Numbered from the stretch's first letter, positions 8,753-16,703 are shown. The stretch: DNA of 34,013 nt from Pseudomonadota bacterium (GCA_027623555.1 JAQBSZ010000042.1:1-34013), one strand, 5' to 3'. Numbers and translations: made by a program. Notes: generated by a model from the sequence alone, not told the origin.

Positions 8753-8827
8753 CTAAAACTTGATGCGTTTGAAGATGAACTCGGGAATTGAACAGACAGC
8801 TGCCGCGAGTAAGAGAGTCTTTTTCAT
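8753..8827 (-). CDS. 24-residue ORF with signal-peptide-like start
   Basis: A short ORF translating MKKTLLLAAAVCSIPEFIFKRIKF, split here as a Lys-rich start, a hydrophobic core and a basic end. It has a strong AAGGAGAAG ribosome site and the same leader as the lipoprotein gene upstream. Its stop is in frame with the TTG start of the HAD-UbiA gene six codons on. It may be a small membrane peptide, a leader that couples translation to the next gene, or the stump of a larger exported protein. No family is recognisable. Confidence 0.45.
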   Translation of the reverse strand: MKKTLLLAAAVCSIPEFIFKRIKF

Positions 8828-8834
8828 TCTTCTT

Positions 8835-8858
8835 CTCCTTTTAAATTCAGCTTTGCGC
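8835..8858 (-). repeat. Duplicated leader, copy 1
   Basis: On the minus strand GCGCAAAGCTGAATTT is followed by AAAAGGAG, giving the ribosome site of the 24-residue ORF. It closely matches the leader at 9404-9427 in front of the lipoprotein gene. Confidence 0.6.
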
Positions 8859-8863
8859 AAGCA

Positions 8864-9397
8864 CTAAGGCACAGCCGGACATTGAACCTGCACATTATTA
8901 TAGTAGGGGATAACGCGACCGTTTGAATATTCGCAGTACACAACAAGATTTTGGTCGGTTGCGCCAATACTTGGCGTTTGGATGCGCCTACGAAGAAGCC
9001 TAACTCCGGAATTGGGGCTAGATATTGTGCTTGTAGAGGTAGAGGAATTGCTTATGATCTGACCTACTCCCTGAAGTGCGGCTCCAATTCTTTGACTCCT
9101 TTCTTGTGCACTAGCGTTAGCTATACGATTAGCATTATTTTTGGTCGCATAAACATTCACTACCCTAGTGCCGCGAGGGTTATTGATGACTGTATTACAG
9201 TTCAATCGCCTCTCACTAATCTCTGCTTCATAATGCTTATTACGTTTATCCGTATAAGGCATATTCATCCACGCCGTACAAAGTCCTCGGTCACTCGCTA
9301 TAGAAATATAGGCAAGTTCGCTTTTTGGAACACAAGATATCAAAATCAGGGATATAGCCCCCATTACGCACATCAGCCGTAGGTTTGGGATAATCAT
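8864..9397 (-). CDS. Small lipoprotein of unknown function
   Basis: A 177-residue exported lipoprotein: hydrophobic segment at about 9-21 and lipobox LISC with Cys22. The mature part contains LCTAWMNMPYTDKR and ERRLNC, a short Cys-containing pattern also met in other small envelope proteins, then a Ser/Thr-rich low-complexity linker (NSSTSTSTISSPNS) and a C-terminal segment with two further Cys. The ATG has a near-consensus ribosome site (AAAGGAGGA). The gene is noticeably AT-richer than the UbiA gene next to it. I do not recognise a defined family; envelope location is well supported, function is unknown. Confidence 0.7.
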   Translation of the reverse strand: MIIPNLRLMCVMGAISLILISCVPKSELAYISIASDRGLCTAWMNMPYTDKRNKHYEAEISERRLNCNTVINNPRGTRVVNVYATKNNANRIANASAQERSQRIGAALQGVGQIISNSSTSTSTISSPNSGVRLLRRRIQTPSIGATDQNLVVYCEYSNGRVIPYYNNVQVQCPAVP

Positions 9398-9403
9398 AAT
9401 TCC

Positions 9404-9427
9404 TCCTTTTCAAATTCAGCTTTAGCG
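9404..9427 (-). repeat. Duplicated leader, copy 2
   Basis: On the minus strand CGCTAAAGCTGAATTTG runs into AAAAGGAGGA just before the lipoprotein ATG. It matches the leader at 8835-8858 over the AAAGCTGAATTT core and ribosome site, so one 5' region has been copied to two consecutive genes. Confidence 0.6.
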
Positions 9428-9623
9428 AGTCTGTGGGGTAACTATAACCATAAGCTGTGTGCGTTAGCACCCCCCGTCCCTCAAATAAGCCCCCTTAGGC
9501 TGCAGAGGGGCAGATATAATGGCTGTGGAGGCTCGCAGGGGGATTGGGCTGGTCGGCCTGAGTAAATGAGGTTACTTATTGAAGCTAGACGCTAAGCCCG
9601 CTAACATCAACAGAAACGGGGGA

Positions 9624-9801
9624 TGGTACAACTACTATTTAAAGGCGCAAAACACCCTCCTCCGACATATATTAGGCCTACTTCAATGCGTTTCAGGGGG
9701 GGTATCAAAGACTTGTTGGTACAACCAGTGGTACAACATTTTGGATATTTTGCCTTCAGGCCAGTGTTTAAGGGGTGGTTTAAGTCCGCCCGCTGGTACC
9801 A
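9624..9801 (+). other. Possible integration scar: tRNA-Leu-like 3' end with TGGTACAAC repeats
   Basis: This part of the 650-base gap between the lipoprotein and halogenase genes has no convincing gene. Bases 9774-9801 look like the 3' end of a tRNA: T-stem GGTGG (9774-9778), T-loop TTTAAGT, T-stem CCGCC (9786-9790), acceptor strand CGCTGGT and terminal ACCA. The TTTAAGTCC loop and GTACCA end resemble tRNA-Leu. ACCAGTG at 9724-9730 could pair with the acceptor strand, but no D-arm or anticodon arm is visible between them, so this is not a working tRNA. TGGTACAAC occurs at 9624, 9717 and 9729. tRNA 3' ends are common attachment sites and short repeats beside them could be integrase arm sites. 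No integrase gene is present. Confidence 0.4.
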
Positions 9802-10047
9802 TCTTTTAGTATTAATTAGTAAGTACTTATCTTTTAAAACGCAATATTTTAGAAATTTCCAGCAATTATCTCGTAAGAATCTGTATTGTAGCGTGAATTC
9901 CAATATTGATTTCCGAGGTCGTTAGAGCAACGCCCTAAAAAATATATCGTAATCTTCATCTCCAAGGGACTACATTAAAGCGAATTACACTAACTAGTTT
10001 CTCCAGTCAATCGAAAATGAAATATCTCATTTCATCCTATTCACAAT

Positions 10048-11562
10048 TTATGACATGCCACTCTTAAGCATTATTTCATGAGATCTGAAATTCATAGAGC
10101 AACCGTCAATAAAATTATCTACGAAATCCAGATCAGCTTGCGCGCTCGGAGCTTCGGCAGAAGTCAAGCTCTCTGCGGGTGGGAACAATCCCATTCCTGC
10201 GAGCAAGCAATTCCAGGATTTTGGTGAATAGTAACCTGCAATATTGAGACGATTTAGCTCTGCGTCCAGAGCTTGTATTTTGTACCAACAATTAAGCATA
10301 CTGCTTAAGTTTCTAGAAATATTCTTGTTTTCTCGATTATCTATCCAATACTGACTGTCATTCCTTGAATTGGTCTTATAATGTAAAACAATATAGTCTC
10401 GAATTCCTTCAAAATCCTGATTCATTCGCTCGTTAAATTCATCTTTGTGTTTGTCCGTAAACTCACCTTGCTCAAATGCCATGGCAAATTGGGCAATCGT
10501 AGAATGAACAAATTGTATAGCTGTAGCTTCCAATGGTTCTATAAATCCTTGAGAAAGACCAACTGCCACACAATTTTTACGCCAAGACTCTTTAACTCTA
10601 CCAACTTTCATTTTTAGATGACGAGCTTCAACATCACTTTCTAGAATCCCCAAGTGTGCTCTAAGCTCTTTCTCAGCCTCTTCCTGGGTACAGTATTGCG
10701 AACTATAAACATATCCATTGCCGAAACGGTTAGTCAGTGGTATTAGCCATACCCAGCCATTCGTCAATGCCGTAGATACAGTTTGCGATGGTATATCTGG
10801 GTCGATTTCCGTCGGTATAGCTATCGCAGAATCATTAAACAGGTTTTCTGAGAAGCTTATAAAGGGTACTTCTAAAGTTTTTTGTAATAGAACAGAAGCG
10901 AATCCAGAACAATCTACAAAAAAGTCGCCAGACACTACTTGATCATCGTTAAGGTTCAGGGAATTAATATCACCATTCGAATCTAATTCAACGTTTTTGA
11001 CGGTCGCCTGGATATGAGTGATGCCAATTTCCAATGCTTTTTTTCGTAAAAACTTTCCAAGCAGGACAGAATCAAAGTGGTAGCCATACTGAAAATGAAA
11101 TGGAAAGTTTTTTGAAGGAATTGGGGCAAACTTTTTTTCAGCTAGACTTGCCATTAAGGAAAAACGATTGGGTTTGGCTATAACATCAACACCTTTTCTA
11201 CGAAGTGTGGAATTTTTTTCGAGGAATCCGAATGTCGCAAAATCAAGACTACAGGGGAAAGGGTGAAAATACTCTTCGTAGCCAGCAACACTTGACCAAT
11301 TTTTAAAAGTAATTCCATTTTTATAGGTTGCGTTACATTCCGACATCCACTCTGACTCATCGATTTCTAATATATCTAAAAATGCCTTGAGGCTGGGAGT
11401 AGAGCCTTCACCTACTCCAATAATACCGATATCAGGTGATTCAACTAAGGTGACATTAATCCCGAGGTGCCGCCACTTTTTCAGTAACAGATTGGCGCAC
11501 ATCCACCCTGCCGTTCCACCACCCAGAATCACAATATTTTTTATTTTCATTGGTTTTTCCAT
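10048..11562 (-). CDS. Flavin-dependent halogenase (tryptophan halogenase family)
   Basis: A 504-residue protein of the FADH2-dependent tryptophan halogenase family, which makes HOCl or HOBr from halide and oxygen and guides it to an aromatic substrate. The FAD motif GGGTAGW is at 14-20, the halogenase signature WVWLIP is present, the conserved active-site Lys aligns with Lys81 in ATYKNG, and the conserved acidic residue lies in GFIEPLEAT. All key residues therefore look intact. The start is supported by GGAG six bases upstream. The gene is strongly AT-rich and stands alone, with no flavin reductase or biosynthetic genes beside it. A palindrome lies upstream and a possible integration scar downstream, suggesting acquisition by transfer. 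The substrate need not be tryptophan; many marine family members are uncharacterised. Confidence 0.88.
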   Translation of the reverse strand: MEKPMKIKNIVILGGGTAGWMCANLLLKKWRHLGINVTLVESPDIGIIGVGEGSTPSLKAFLDILEIDESEWMSECNATYKNGITFKNWSSVAGYEEYFHPFPCSLDFATFGFLEKNSTLRRKGVDVIAKPNRFSLMASLAEKKFAPIPSKNFPFHFQYGYHFDSVLLGKFLRKKALEIGITHIQATVKNVELDSNGDINSLNLNDDQVVSGDFFVDCSGFASVLLQKTLEVPFISFSENLFNDSAIAIPTEIDPDIPSQTVSTALTNGWVWLIPLTNRFGNGYVYSSQYCTQEEAEKELRAHLGILESDVEARHLKMKVGRVKESWRKNCVAVGLSQGFIEPLEATAIQFVHSTIAQFAMAFEQGEFTDKHKDEFNERMNQDFEGIRDYIVLHYKTNSRNDSQYWIDNRENKNISRNLSSMLNCWYKIQALDAELNRLNIAGYYSPKSWNCLLAGMGLFPPAESLTSAEAPSAQADLDFVDNFIDGCSMNFRSHEIMLKSGMS

Positions 11563-11642
11563 GCCTGCTCCCTAAATGTCATTCCACGAAAGTGACACAG
11601 ACTGATTTCCGGTTTTAATAACTAGCTCTATCTAAAATAGGG

Positions 11643-11654
11643 GTTGTTAACAAC
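11643..11654. promoter_or_regulatory. Perfect 12-bp palindrome upstream of the halogenase gene
   Basis: GTTGTTAACAAC is a perfect palindrome 81 bases upstream of the halogenase start. Its position and symmetry suit an operator for a dimeric repressor. No regulator gene is adjacent, so the binding protein is unknown. Confidence 0.35.
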
Positions 11655-11736
11655 AATAATTAACGGAAAGCCAAAGACTCCCACTCCCCCAATCCTTATT
11701 TATAGCTCACCCCCAATGCTGAAATAAAGAGGGTTA

Positions 11737-11780
11737 CTCCTGACTTTAAGGAGGGCATGATGCAGTTAAAGCCAAAATAG
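11737..11780 (+). other. Seven-codon minicistron with hairpin-sequestered ribosome site
   Basis: The 456-base gap between the halogenase and the next gene holds no long gene. Here AAGGAGGG is followed by ATGATGCAG and a stop seven codons later (MMQLKPK). CTCCT (11737-11741) can pair with AGGAG (11749-11753), so the ribosome site can be closed in a hairpin. It may be a translational control element or chance; no downstream gene is clearly coupled to it. Confidence 0.25.
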
Positions 11781-12018
11781 GTCATAAGCTATTGTTTTAC
11801 ATTAGGTAATTCATCCTTTCGCTGGTATCATCTACGGGTCATTTCAGGGACCAGTTGACTATCCCCAGAGCTCAATAGCAATCAGATGTAGGAATAATGC
11901 CCGATCTGCAGCGTTATTTACCAATTGAAGCCTGCGAGATATGTGCCGATATGCCTCTAAGGATGCGTATCAATGCGTGATTTTACAAATCGACTCTAAG
12001 AAACGGGGAAATGGGTAA

Positions 12019-12198
12019 ATGAGTTTTGATGACGAAGAGACCGAGACCGGCAGCAGCAGTAGCAACGAAGGCGGCAAGAAGAAACCGAAAACATTCTTTG
12101 GATTGGAATTAGGCGATGGTGTTGTCTATACCCTGGTCATTATCCTTACGCTGATTTTTATCCGCCAGGTTTCAATCGTGTTGCAGGCGCTAAACTAG
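12019..12198 (+). CDS. 59-residue single-pass membrane protein
   Basis: A short ORF missed by length cut-offs. The first half is acidic then Ser-rich and basic (MSFDDEETETGSSSSNEGG, then KKKPK). The second half is a transmembrane helix (VVYTLVIILTLIFI, about residues 36-49) with a short polar tail. GGGGAAA lies upstream, and codon use matches the leuB region. The acidic-then-basic cytosolic tail suggests the N-terminus stays inside. It resembles the small membrane subunits or linkers often unannotated in gammaproteobacteria, but no family is recognisable. It precedes leuB by 185 bases. Confidence 0.55.
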   Translation: MSFDDEETETGSSSSNEGGKKKPKTFFGLELGDGVVYTLVIILTLIFIRQVSIVLQALN

Positions 12199-12308
12199 AT
12201 CCTCGATCATAGGTAGCAGCGTCTGCTAGTCCCTTTCGTAGTTTTCTCGCAGCCATTTAAGTAATAAATCCCACAACATTAACTATTAGCCGGGTTTACT
12301 GCACCGGC

Positions 12309-12338
12309 TTGTTCAGTTTAAGCCCCTCGTGGTAAATT
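12309..12338 (+). promoter_or_regulatory. Possible sigma70 promoter of leuB
   Basis: TTGTTC (12309-12314) and TAAATT (12333-12338) are 18 bases apart, about 45 bases before the leuB start. The match to consensus is partial. Confidence 0.3.
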
Positions 12339-12383
12339 ACGCGGCTCGTTTCAAAGCTCTCGCTGCAAAATCAGGAAACAGGT

Positions 12384-13481
12384 ATGGCGGTTTACAAAAT
12401 TGCGCTGCTCGACGGTGATGGAATCGGCCCGGAAATTATGGCCGAAGCAGTCAAGATTCTTAATCTTGTTGCGGAGCGCAACGCCATCGCATTTGATTTA
12501 TCTCCCGGTGCCTTCGGCGCTTCAGCCTACTTCAGCCACGGCCATACTTTCCCGGATGAAACCAAAGCCTTGTGTGATGAAGCCGATGCAATCTTGAAGG
12601 GGCCGATCGGTCTCAGTCATGAAGAGTCAAAGAAGATTCCTGTCGATATGCAACCCGAGCGTGGCGCACTGCTACCACTCAGGCGCCGATACGATACTTT
12701 TGCGAATTTCAGGCCAGTCTACTTGCCGAAGGTAATTGCTCACTTCTCACCCCTTAAACCGGAGATTATTGGTGACGGTATCGACTTCATCATTATCAGG
12801 GAACTGGTTGGCGGACTGTATTTTGGCCACAAGGAGATGGGCGTCAATGCTCAGGGCAAACGCTATGTCATCGAGAGCCTTGAATACGATGAAGACCAGA
12901 TCGCCCGTATCGCCAAAGTCGCCTTCGAGACTGCACAGAAGCGCAAGAAAGTCCTGCACAATATCCACAAGAGCAACGTTCTGAAATCCAGCGTATTGTG
13001 GAATGAAGTCATGGGGGAAGTTAGTGTCGACTACCCGGATGTGGAAGTCAGGCATATCCTGGTGGATGCGGCGGCAACCTACCTGTGTCTCAATCCGGGC
13101 CAGTTCGATGTCATGGTCATGGAAAATATGTTCGGCGACATTCTCAGTGACCAGGGTGGCGGCATTCTCGGATCGCTTGGACTGATGCCATCTGCCTGTA
13201 TTGGTCCTGACAAGGCTTACTATGAGCCATCCCACGGCTCGGCCCCGGATATAGCCGGGCAAGGCATCGCCAATCCTTATTCGATGATCGGTTCAGTGGC
13301 CATGATGCTGGAGATGAGCTTTGGCATGGAACTGGAAGCGAAAAATGTCTGGCGCGCCATGCAGAGCGTCTTCGCCCAGGGTTATTCAACGGCGGACCTT
13401 TCCAAGCCTGGTGCTGACGTGAAGATGATCGGCACTGCCAGATTCGGCGATCTGGTCGCAGCAGAACTCGCCAGGCTCTAA
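12384..13481 (+). CDS. leuB: 3-isopropylmalate dehydrogenase
   Basis: A 365-residue metal- and NAD-dependent beta-decarboxylating dehydrogenase that converts 3-isopropylmalate to 2-oxoisocaproate in leucine synthesis. The N-terminus IALLDGDGIGPEIM, the substrate-binding arginines in LPLRRRYDTFANFRPV, the signature ENMFGDILSDQGGGILGSLG and the C-terminal EPSHGSAPDIAGQGIANP are all typical. The length fits LeuB. The signature reads QGGG where many LeuB proteins have an Ala-rich form, so it is a somewhat divergent branch, but the Arg-rich substrate loop supports LeuB over isocitrate or tartrate dehydrogenases. It faces the leuA-type gene tail to tail, an unusual arrangement compared with leuABCD operons; leuC and leuD are not here. 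Confidence 0.93.
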   Translation: MAVYKIALLDGDGIGPEIMAEAVKILNLVAERNAIAFDLSPGAFGASAYFSHGHTFPDETKALCDEADAILKGPIGLSHEESKKIPVDMQPERGALLPLRRRYDTFANFRPVYLPKVIAHFSPLKPEIIGDGIDFIIIRELVGGLYFGHKEMGVNAQGKRYVIESLEYDEDQIARIAKVAFETAQKRKKVLHNIHKSNVLKSSVLWNEVMGEVSVDYPDVEVRHILVDAAATYLCLNPGQFDVMVMENMFGDILSDQGGGILGSLGLMPSACIGPDKAYYEPSHGSAPDIAGQGIANPYSMIGSVAMMLEMSFGMELEAKNVWRAMQSVFAQGYSTADLSKPGADVKMIGTARFGDLVAAELARL

Positions 13482-13555
13482 CGAATCGCCTTTTCTTAAA
13501 GAATAAATTAGAAGCTCATGGATGTACTTTTACAGAATTAATAAAATGCCGTTTC

Positions 13556-15088
13556 TCAATTCGGAAGAAGCCTATTAATCATTCTTAAAGTCGCCTTCAC
13601 GGCTGCCATCACCTGATTGGAATCGACTCCACGGGTCTTGAATTCCTGCTCATCGGCTCGCCAGGTAATAATACATTCCGTAAGCGCATCGGTTTTACCG
13701 CCGCGGGGAATATGAACTTCATAATCCATCAACGCAGGCAGCACAAATTTTCTGGCTGACAAGATACTCCCAATTGCATCCATGAAGGCATCAAAGCCTC
13801 CATTACCATACCCGGAACCCTGATATTCTTTGCCTTCGATGGTGACTCTGATACTTGCCGTGCTGTCCACATCCAGCCCGGTGTTGATATAACAGTTGAG
13901 CAAGGTGATGTAGTGATCCTCCTTACTCTCCATTACGTCGGCAATGATAAAGGGCAGATCGTCTGCAGTGACAACGTGCTTGGAATCTCCAAGCTCAACC
14001 ACTCGCTGTAATACTTTTGCCAGATCGTCATCAGCCAGGATGATACCCAATTCTTGCAGATTGTTGATAATCGATGCCTTGCCGCTCATCTTGCCTAGCG
14101 CATAGGTGCGCTTTCGATCGAATCGTTCCGGGCTCAGGTTTGTTACGTAGAGATTCCCCTTCATATCCCCGTCGGCATGAATGCCGGCAGTCTGGGTAAA
14201 CACGTCGGCACCGACAATGGGCGTATTGTCAGCAATCCACTTGCCGGAAAAGTTTTCCACCATGTTGCTTAACATTGCGATATGACTTTCGTCGATAGAG
14301 AGCTGCATACCCAGCTTGTCTTTCAGCGCTACCGCGACTTCAGCCAGAGAGGCGTTGCCAGCCCGTTCGCCAAGACAATTGATAGTGCAATGAATCGTAT
14401 TGATGCCCGCGCTGACAGCTGCCAACACATTGGCAGTGGCCAGGCCGTAGTCGTTATGGGGATGAAAATCGAACTCACAGTCCGGAAATCTCTGAATCAT
14501 GTCAGTTAAAGCCTCGCTCACTTCTGGCGGCGACATCAGACCAAGAGTATCCGGTAATAAATAGTGGGAGATTCCCAGATGCCGGGTGCCATCAACCAGA
14601 CCGAAAACATAGTCTGGACTGTCTCGATAACCACTGGACCAGTCCTCGAGGTACAAATTTACCCTGAGCCCTTGTTCCTTTGCGTATTCAACAGTGTGGA
14701 CAATCCCCTCGGTATGGGTAGTCAGATCCTTGCCGAGCTGCTCCCGGCAATGCTTCTCACTGCCCTTCGACAACAGGTTTATAACCTTGCCTCCGGCACT
14801 GGTAATCCAGTCGACACTGCGCTTGTAGTCCACAAATCCGAGCACTTCCACCCGATCGGCGATGCCCTCAGAAGCTGCCCAGGCAGTAATCTGTGAAACC
14901 GCTGCTTTTTCACCGTCGGAGACGCAGGCAGAGGCCACTTCGATACGATCAACCTTCAGTGATTGCAACAAGGCACGGGCGATACTCACCTTTTCATTGA
15001 CTGAAAAAGAGACTCCCTGGGTTTGTTCGCCATCACGCAGCGTGGTGTCCATCAGGCTGATATGACGGCCTTGCTCAGCGGTAATCAT
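13556..15088 (-). CDS. leuA: 2-isopropylmalate synthase family protein (LeuA with regulatory domain)
   Basis: A 510-residue HMGL-like TIM-barrel enzyme with a C-terminal LeuA allosteric domain. It would condense acetyl-CoA with 2-oxoisovalerate at the head of leucine synthesis. The metal and catalytic motif SLMDTTLRDGEQTQG is at 11-25, the second metal motif HPHNDYGLA is present, and the regulatory dimer domain covers about 380-505. The pattern DRIEVASACVS and the overall form are closer to the LeuA branch common in Bacteroidetes than to the classical proteobacterial LeuA, from memory of the families. Citramalate or homocitrate synthase are the alternatives; pairing with leuB favours LeuA. 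It is convergent with leuB and divergent from pntAA. Confidence 0.82.
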   Translation of the reverse strand: MITAEQGRHISLMDTTLRDGEQTQGVSFSVNEKVSIARALLQSLKVDRIEVASACVSDGEKAAVSQITAWAASEGIADRVEVLGFVDYKRSVDWITSAGGKVINLLSKGSEKHCREQLGKDLTTHTEGIVHTVEYAKEQGLRVNLYLEDWSSGYRDSPDYVFGLVDGTRHLGISHYLLPDTLGLMSPPEVSEALTDMIQRFPDCEFDFHPHNDYGLATANVLAAVSAGINTIHCTINCLGERAGNASLAEVAVALKDKLGMQLSIDESHIAMLSNMVENFSGKWIADNTPIVGADVFTQTAGIHADGDMKGNLYVTNLSPERFDRKRTYALGKMSGKASIINNLQELGIILADDDLAKVLQRVVELGDSKHVVTADDLPFIIADVMESKEDHYITLLNCYINTGLDVDSTASIRVTIEGKEYQGSGYGNGGFDAFMDAIGSILSARKFVLPALMDYEVHIPRGGKTDALTECIITWRADEQEFKTRGVDSNQVMAAVKATLRMINRLLPN

Positions 15089-15201
15089 TAAAAATTCCTG
15101 AAAATCGGACCGATACTACCGGCCAAAGAACCTTGCGGGGATCGGATTCTAGCAAAATCTCCGGGCTGCCAGAACCCGCAAAACCGAGAAATCACGGCAA
15201 T

Positions 15202-15229
15202 TTGACCTCACTGGCCATCGTTATATACT
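15202..15229 (+). promoter_or_regulatory. Sigma70 promoter of the pnt operon
   Basis: TTGACC (15202-15207) and TATACT (15224-15229) are separated by 16 bases, each one mismatch from consensus. The predicted start lies about 30 bases before the pntAA ATG. This is the best promoter match in the window. Confidence 0.65.
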
Positions 15230-15267
15230 GCGCGCTCCATAAAATTGATGAACATCAGAGGTTACTA

Positions 15268-16401
15268 ATGGCGATACAGATCTGTGTTCCAAAAGAAGTT
15301 CGCGAAGATGAACAACGGGTCGCTCTTGTACCGGATATAGTCAATCGGCTAGCGAAGCTGGGACTGGAAGTAACCATTCAGGCTGGAGCCGGTGAGCTGG
15401 TAGGTTACACCGATGCTGACTATGCAAATGCAACCATAATAGAAAGTAGTGCCGAGCTGCTGGGGAAAGCTGACATCACGCTGATGGTAAATCCAGCCAC
15501 GCCAGAACAGATCGAGCAGCTCAGGGATGGCTCAATCGTCATCGGCTTCATGAACCCGCATTCTGACCTGGACCGTTTCAACCAATTAAAAGCCAAGAAT
15601 ATCAGCGCCTTATCCATGGAACTGGTACCGCGAATTTCCCGTGCCCAGGCCATGGATGCTCTGTCCTCCCAGGCTTCGATCGCCGGCTACAAGGCCGTGC
15701 TGCTCGGTAGCAATATCCTGGGCAAGTTCTTACCCATGCTAACCACGGCAGCGGGAACGATTCGTCCTTCCAAGGTGCTGGTTATCGGCGCTGGCGTTGC
15801 GGGCTTGCAGGCTATCGCTACCGCACGCAGGCTCGGAGCCATTGTCGAAGGTTATGATGTGCGCGCCGCTGTCAAAGAACAGGTCGAGTCTCTCGGCGCC
15901 AAGTTTGTCGATATTGAGATCAAGGCCGAAGGCAGCGGTGGCTATGCCCGGGAGCTTACTGAGGAAGAGAAACAACAGCAGCAGGGCATTCTTGCCAAAC
16001 ACGTGGCTGCTGCCGACATTATCGTGAGCACGGCGGCAATACCCGGACGACCCTCACCCCGCATTATCAGCAAAGAGATGGTTGAAGGCATGCGCGGCGG
16101 CTCCGTTATCGTGGACCTGGCTGCCGAAGGCGGTGGCAACTGTGAGCTGACCAAGTTTGGAGAGACTGTCATACACAAGGGTGTAAAAATCTACGGCCCG
16201 GCTAACGTTCCCAGCATGGTTGGTAACCACGCCAGCGAACTGTATGCAAAGAACCTGTTGAATCTTCTTGAATTGCTTATTCAGGAGGGTGAAATCAAGG
16301 TCGATCTGGAAGATGAGATCATCAATGACTGTCTCATCACACATGCCGGAGCGATCCATCACGCTGGCATCAAAGAACAATTAGAAGGAGCCTCGTCATG
16401 A
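15268..16401 (+). CDS. pntAA: NAD(P) transhydrogenase subunit alpha part 1
   Basis: A 377-residue soluble NAD(H)-binding subunit (domain I) of proton-translocating transhydrogenase, which uses the proton gradient to drive NADPH formation. The N-terminus ICVPKEVREDEQRVALVP and dinucleotide motif GAGVAGL at 174-180 are typical, as is RAQAMDALSSQASIAGYKA. I chose the ATG at 15268 because AGAGG precedes it and family similarity begins there; the longer open frame overlaps the promoter. Its stop overlaps the start of pntAB (ATGA), showing translational coupling. The split alpha subunit matches the three-gene form of the complex rather than the E. coli two-gene form. Confidence 0.93.
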   Translation: MAIQICVPKEVREDEQRVALVPDIVNRLAKLGLEVTIQAGAGELVGYTDADYANATIIESSAELLGKADITLMVNPATPEQIEQLRDGSIVIGFMNPHSDLDRFNQLKAKNISALSMELVPRISRAQAMDALSSQASIAGYKAVLLGSNILGKFLPMLTTAAGTIRPSKVLVIGAGVAGLQAIATARRLGAIVEGYDVRAAVKEQVESLGAKFVDIEIKAEGSGGYARELTEEEKQQQQGILAKHVAAADIIVSTAAIPGRPSPRIISKEMVEGMRGGSVIVDLAAEGGGNCELTKFGETVIHKGVKIYGPANVPSMVGNHASELYAKNLLNLLELLIQEGEIKVDLEDEIINDCLITHAGAIHHAGIKEQLEGASS

Positions 16402-16700
16402 TTGAAGGACTCGCCGCACTCTATATCTTCATGCTGGCCGGTTTCACTGGCTTTGAAATCATCAGCCGGGTGCCAGTTATTCTGCACACTCCCTTGATGT
16501 CTGGCTCTAACTTCGTGCACGGCATCGTGCTGGTTGGCGCCATGGTTGCGCTTGGCATTGCCGAGGACACCACGCAGCAGATCATCGGATTCATAGCAGT
16601 TCTGCTTGGGGCTGGTAATGCTGTAGGTGGTTACGTAGTTACCGAGCGCATGCTGGAGATGTTCAAACCCAGCAAGAAAAAGGAAGGGAGTGAGGGATAA
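16398..16700 (+). CDS. pntAB: NAD(P) transhydrogenase subunit alpha part 2
   Basis: A 100-residue membrane protein with three hydrophobic segments, the transmembrane part of the split alpha subunit. The FMLAGFTGFEIISRVP and TPLMSGSNFVHGIVLVGAM stretches are characteristic, and a short basic tail (SKKKEGSEG) closes it. It overlaps pntAA by four bases and is followed three bases later by pntB, so the three are a tight operon whose products assemble the proton channel together. Confidence 0.93.
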   Translation: MIEGLAALYIFMLAGFTGFEIISRVPVILHTPLMSGSNFVHGIVLVGAMVALGIAEDTTQQIIGFIAVLLGAGNAVGGYVVTERMLEMFKPSKKKEGSEG

Positions 16701-16703
16701 GAC

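Noticed and set aside
9624..9737. Three TGGTACAAC copies as a CRISPR array
   Set aside because: The copies are 9 bases, unevenly spaced and lack spacers of constant length; no cas genes are present.
9724..9801. A complete tRNA gene
   Set aside because: The acceptor and T arms can be drawn, but no D arm or anticodon arm with a seven-base loop exists between them.
9579..9925. Overlapping ORFs of 76-100 codons
   Set aside because: Their Trp-Tyr-rich translations come from the repeated TGGTACAAC and tRNA-like sequence; no ribosome site or family match.
10048..12018. A secondary-metabolite gene cluster around the halogenase
   Set aside because: No synthase, flavin reductase, transporter or tailoring gene is adjacent on either side.
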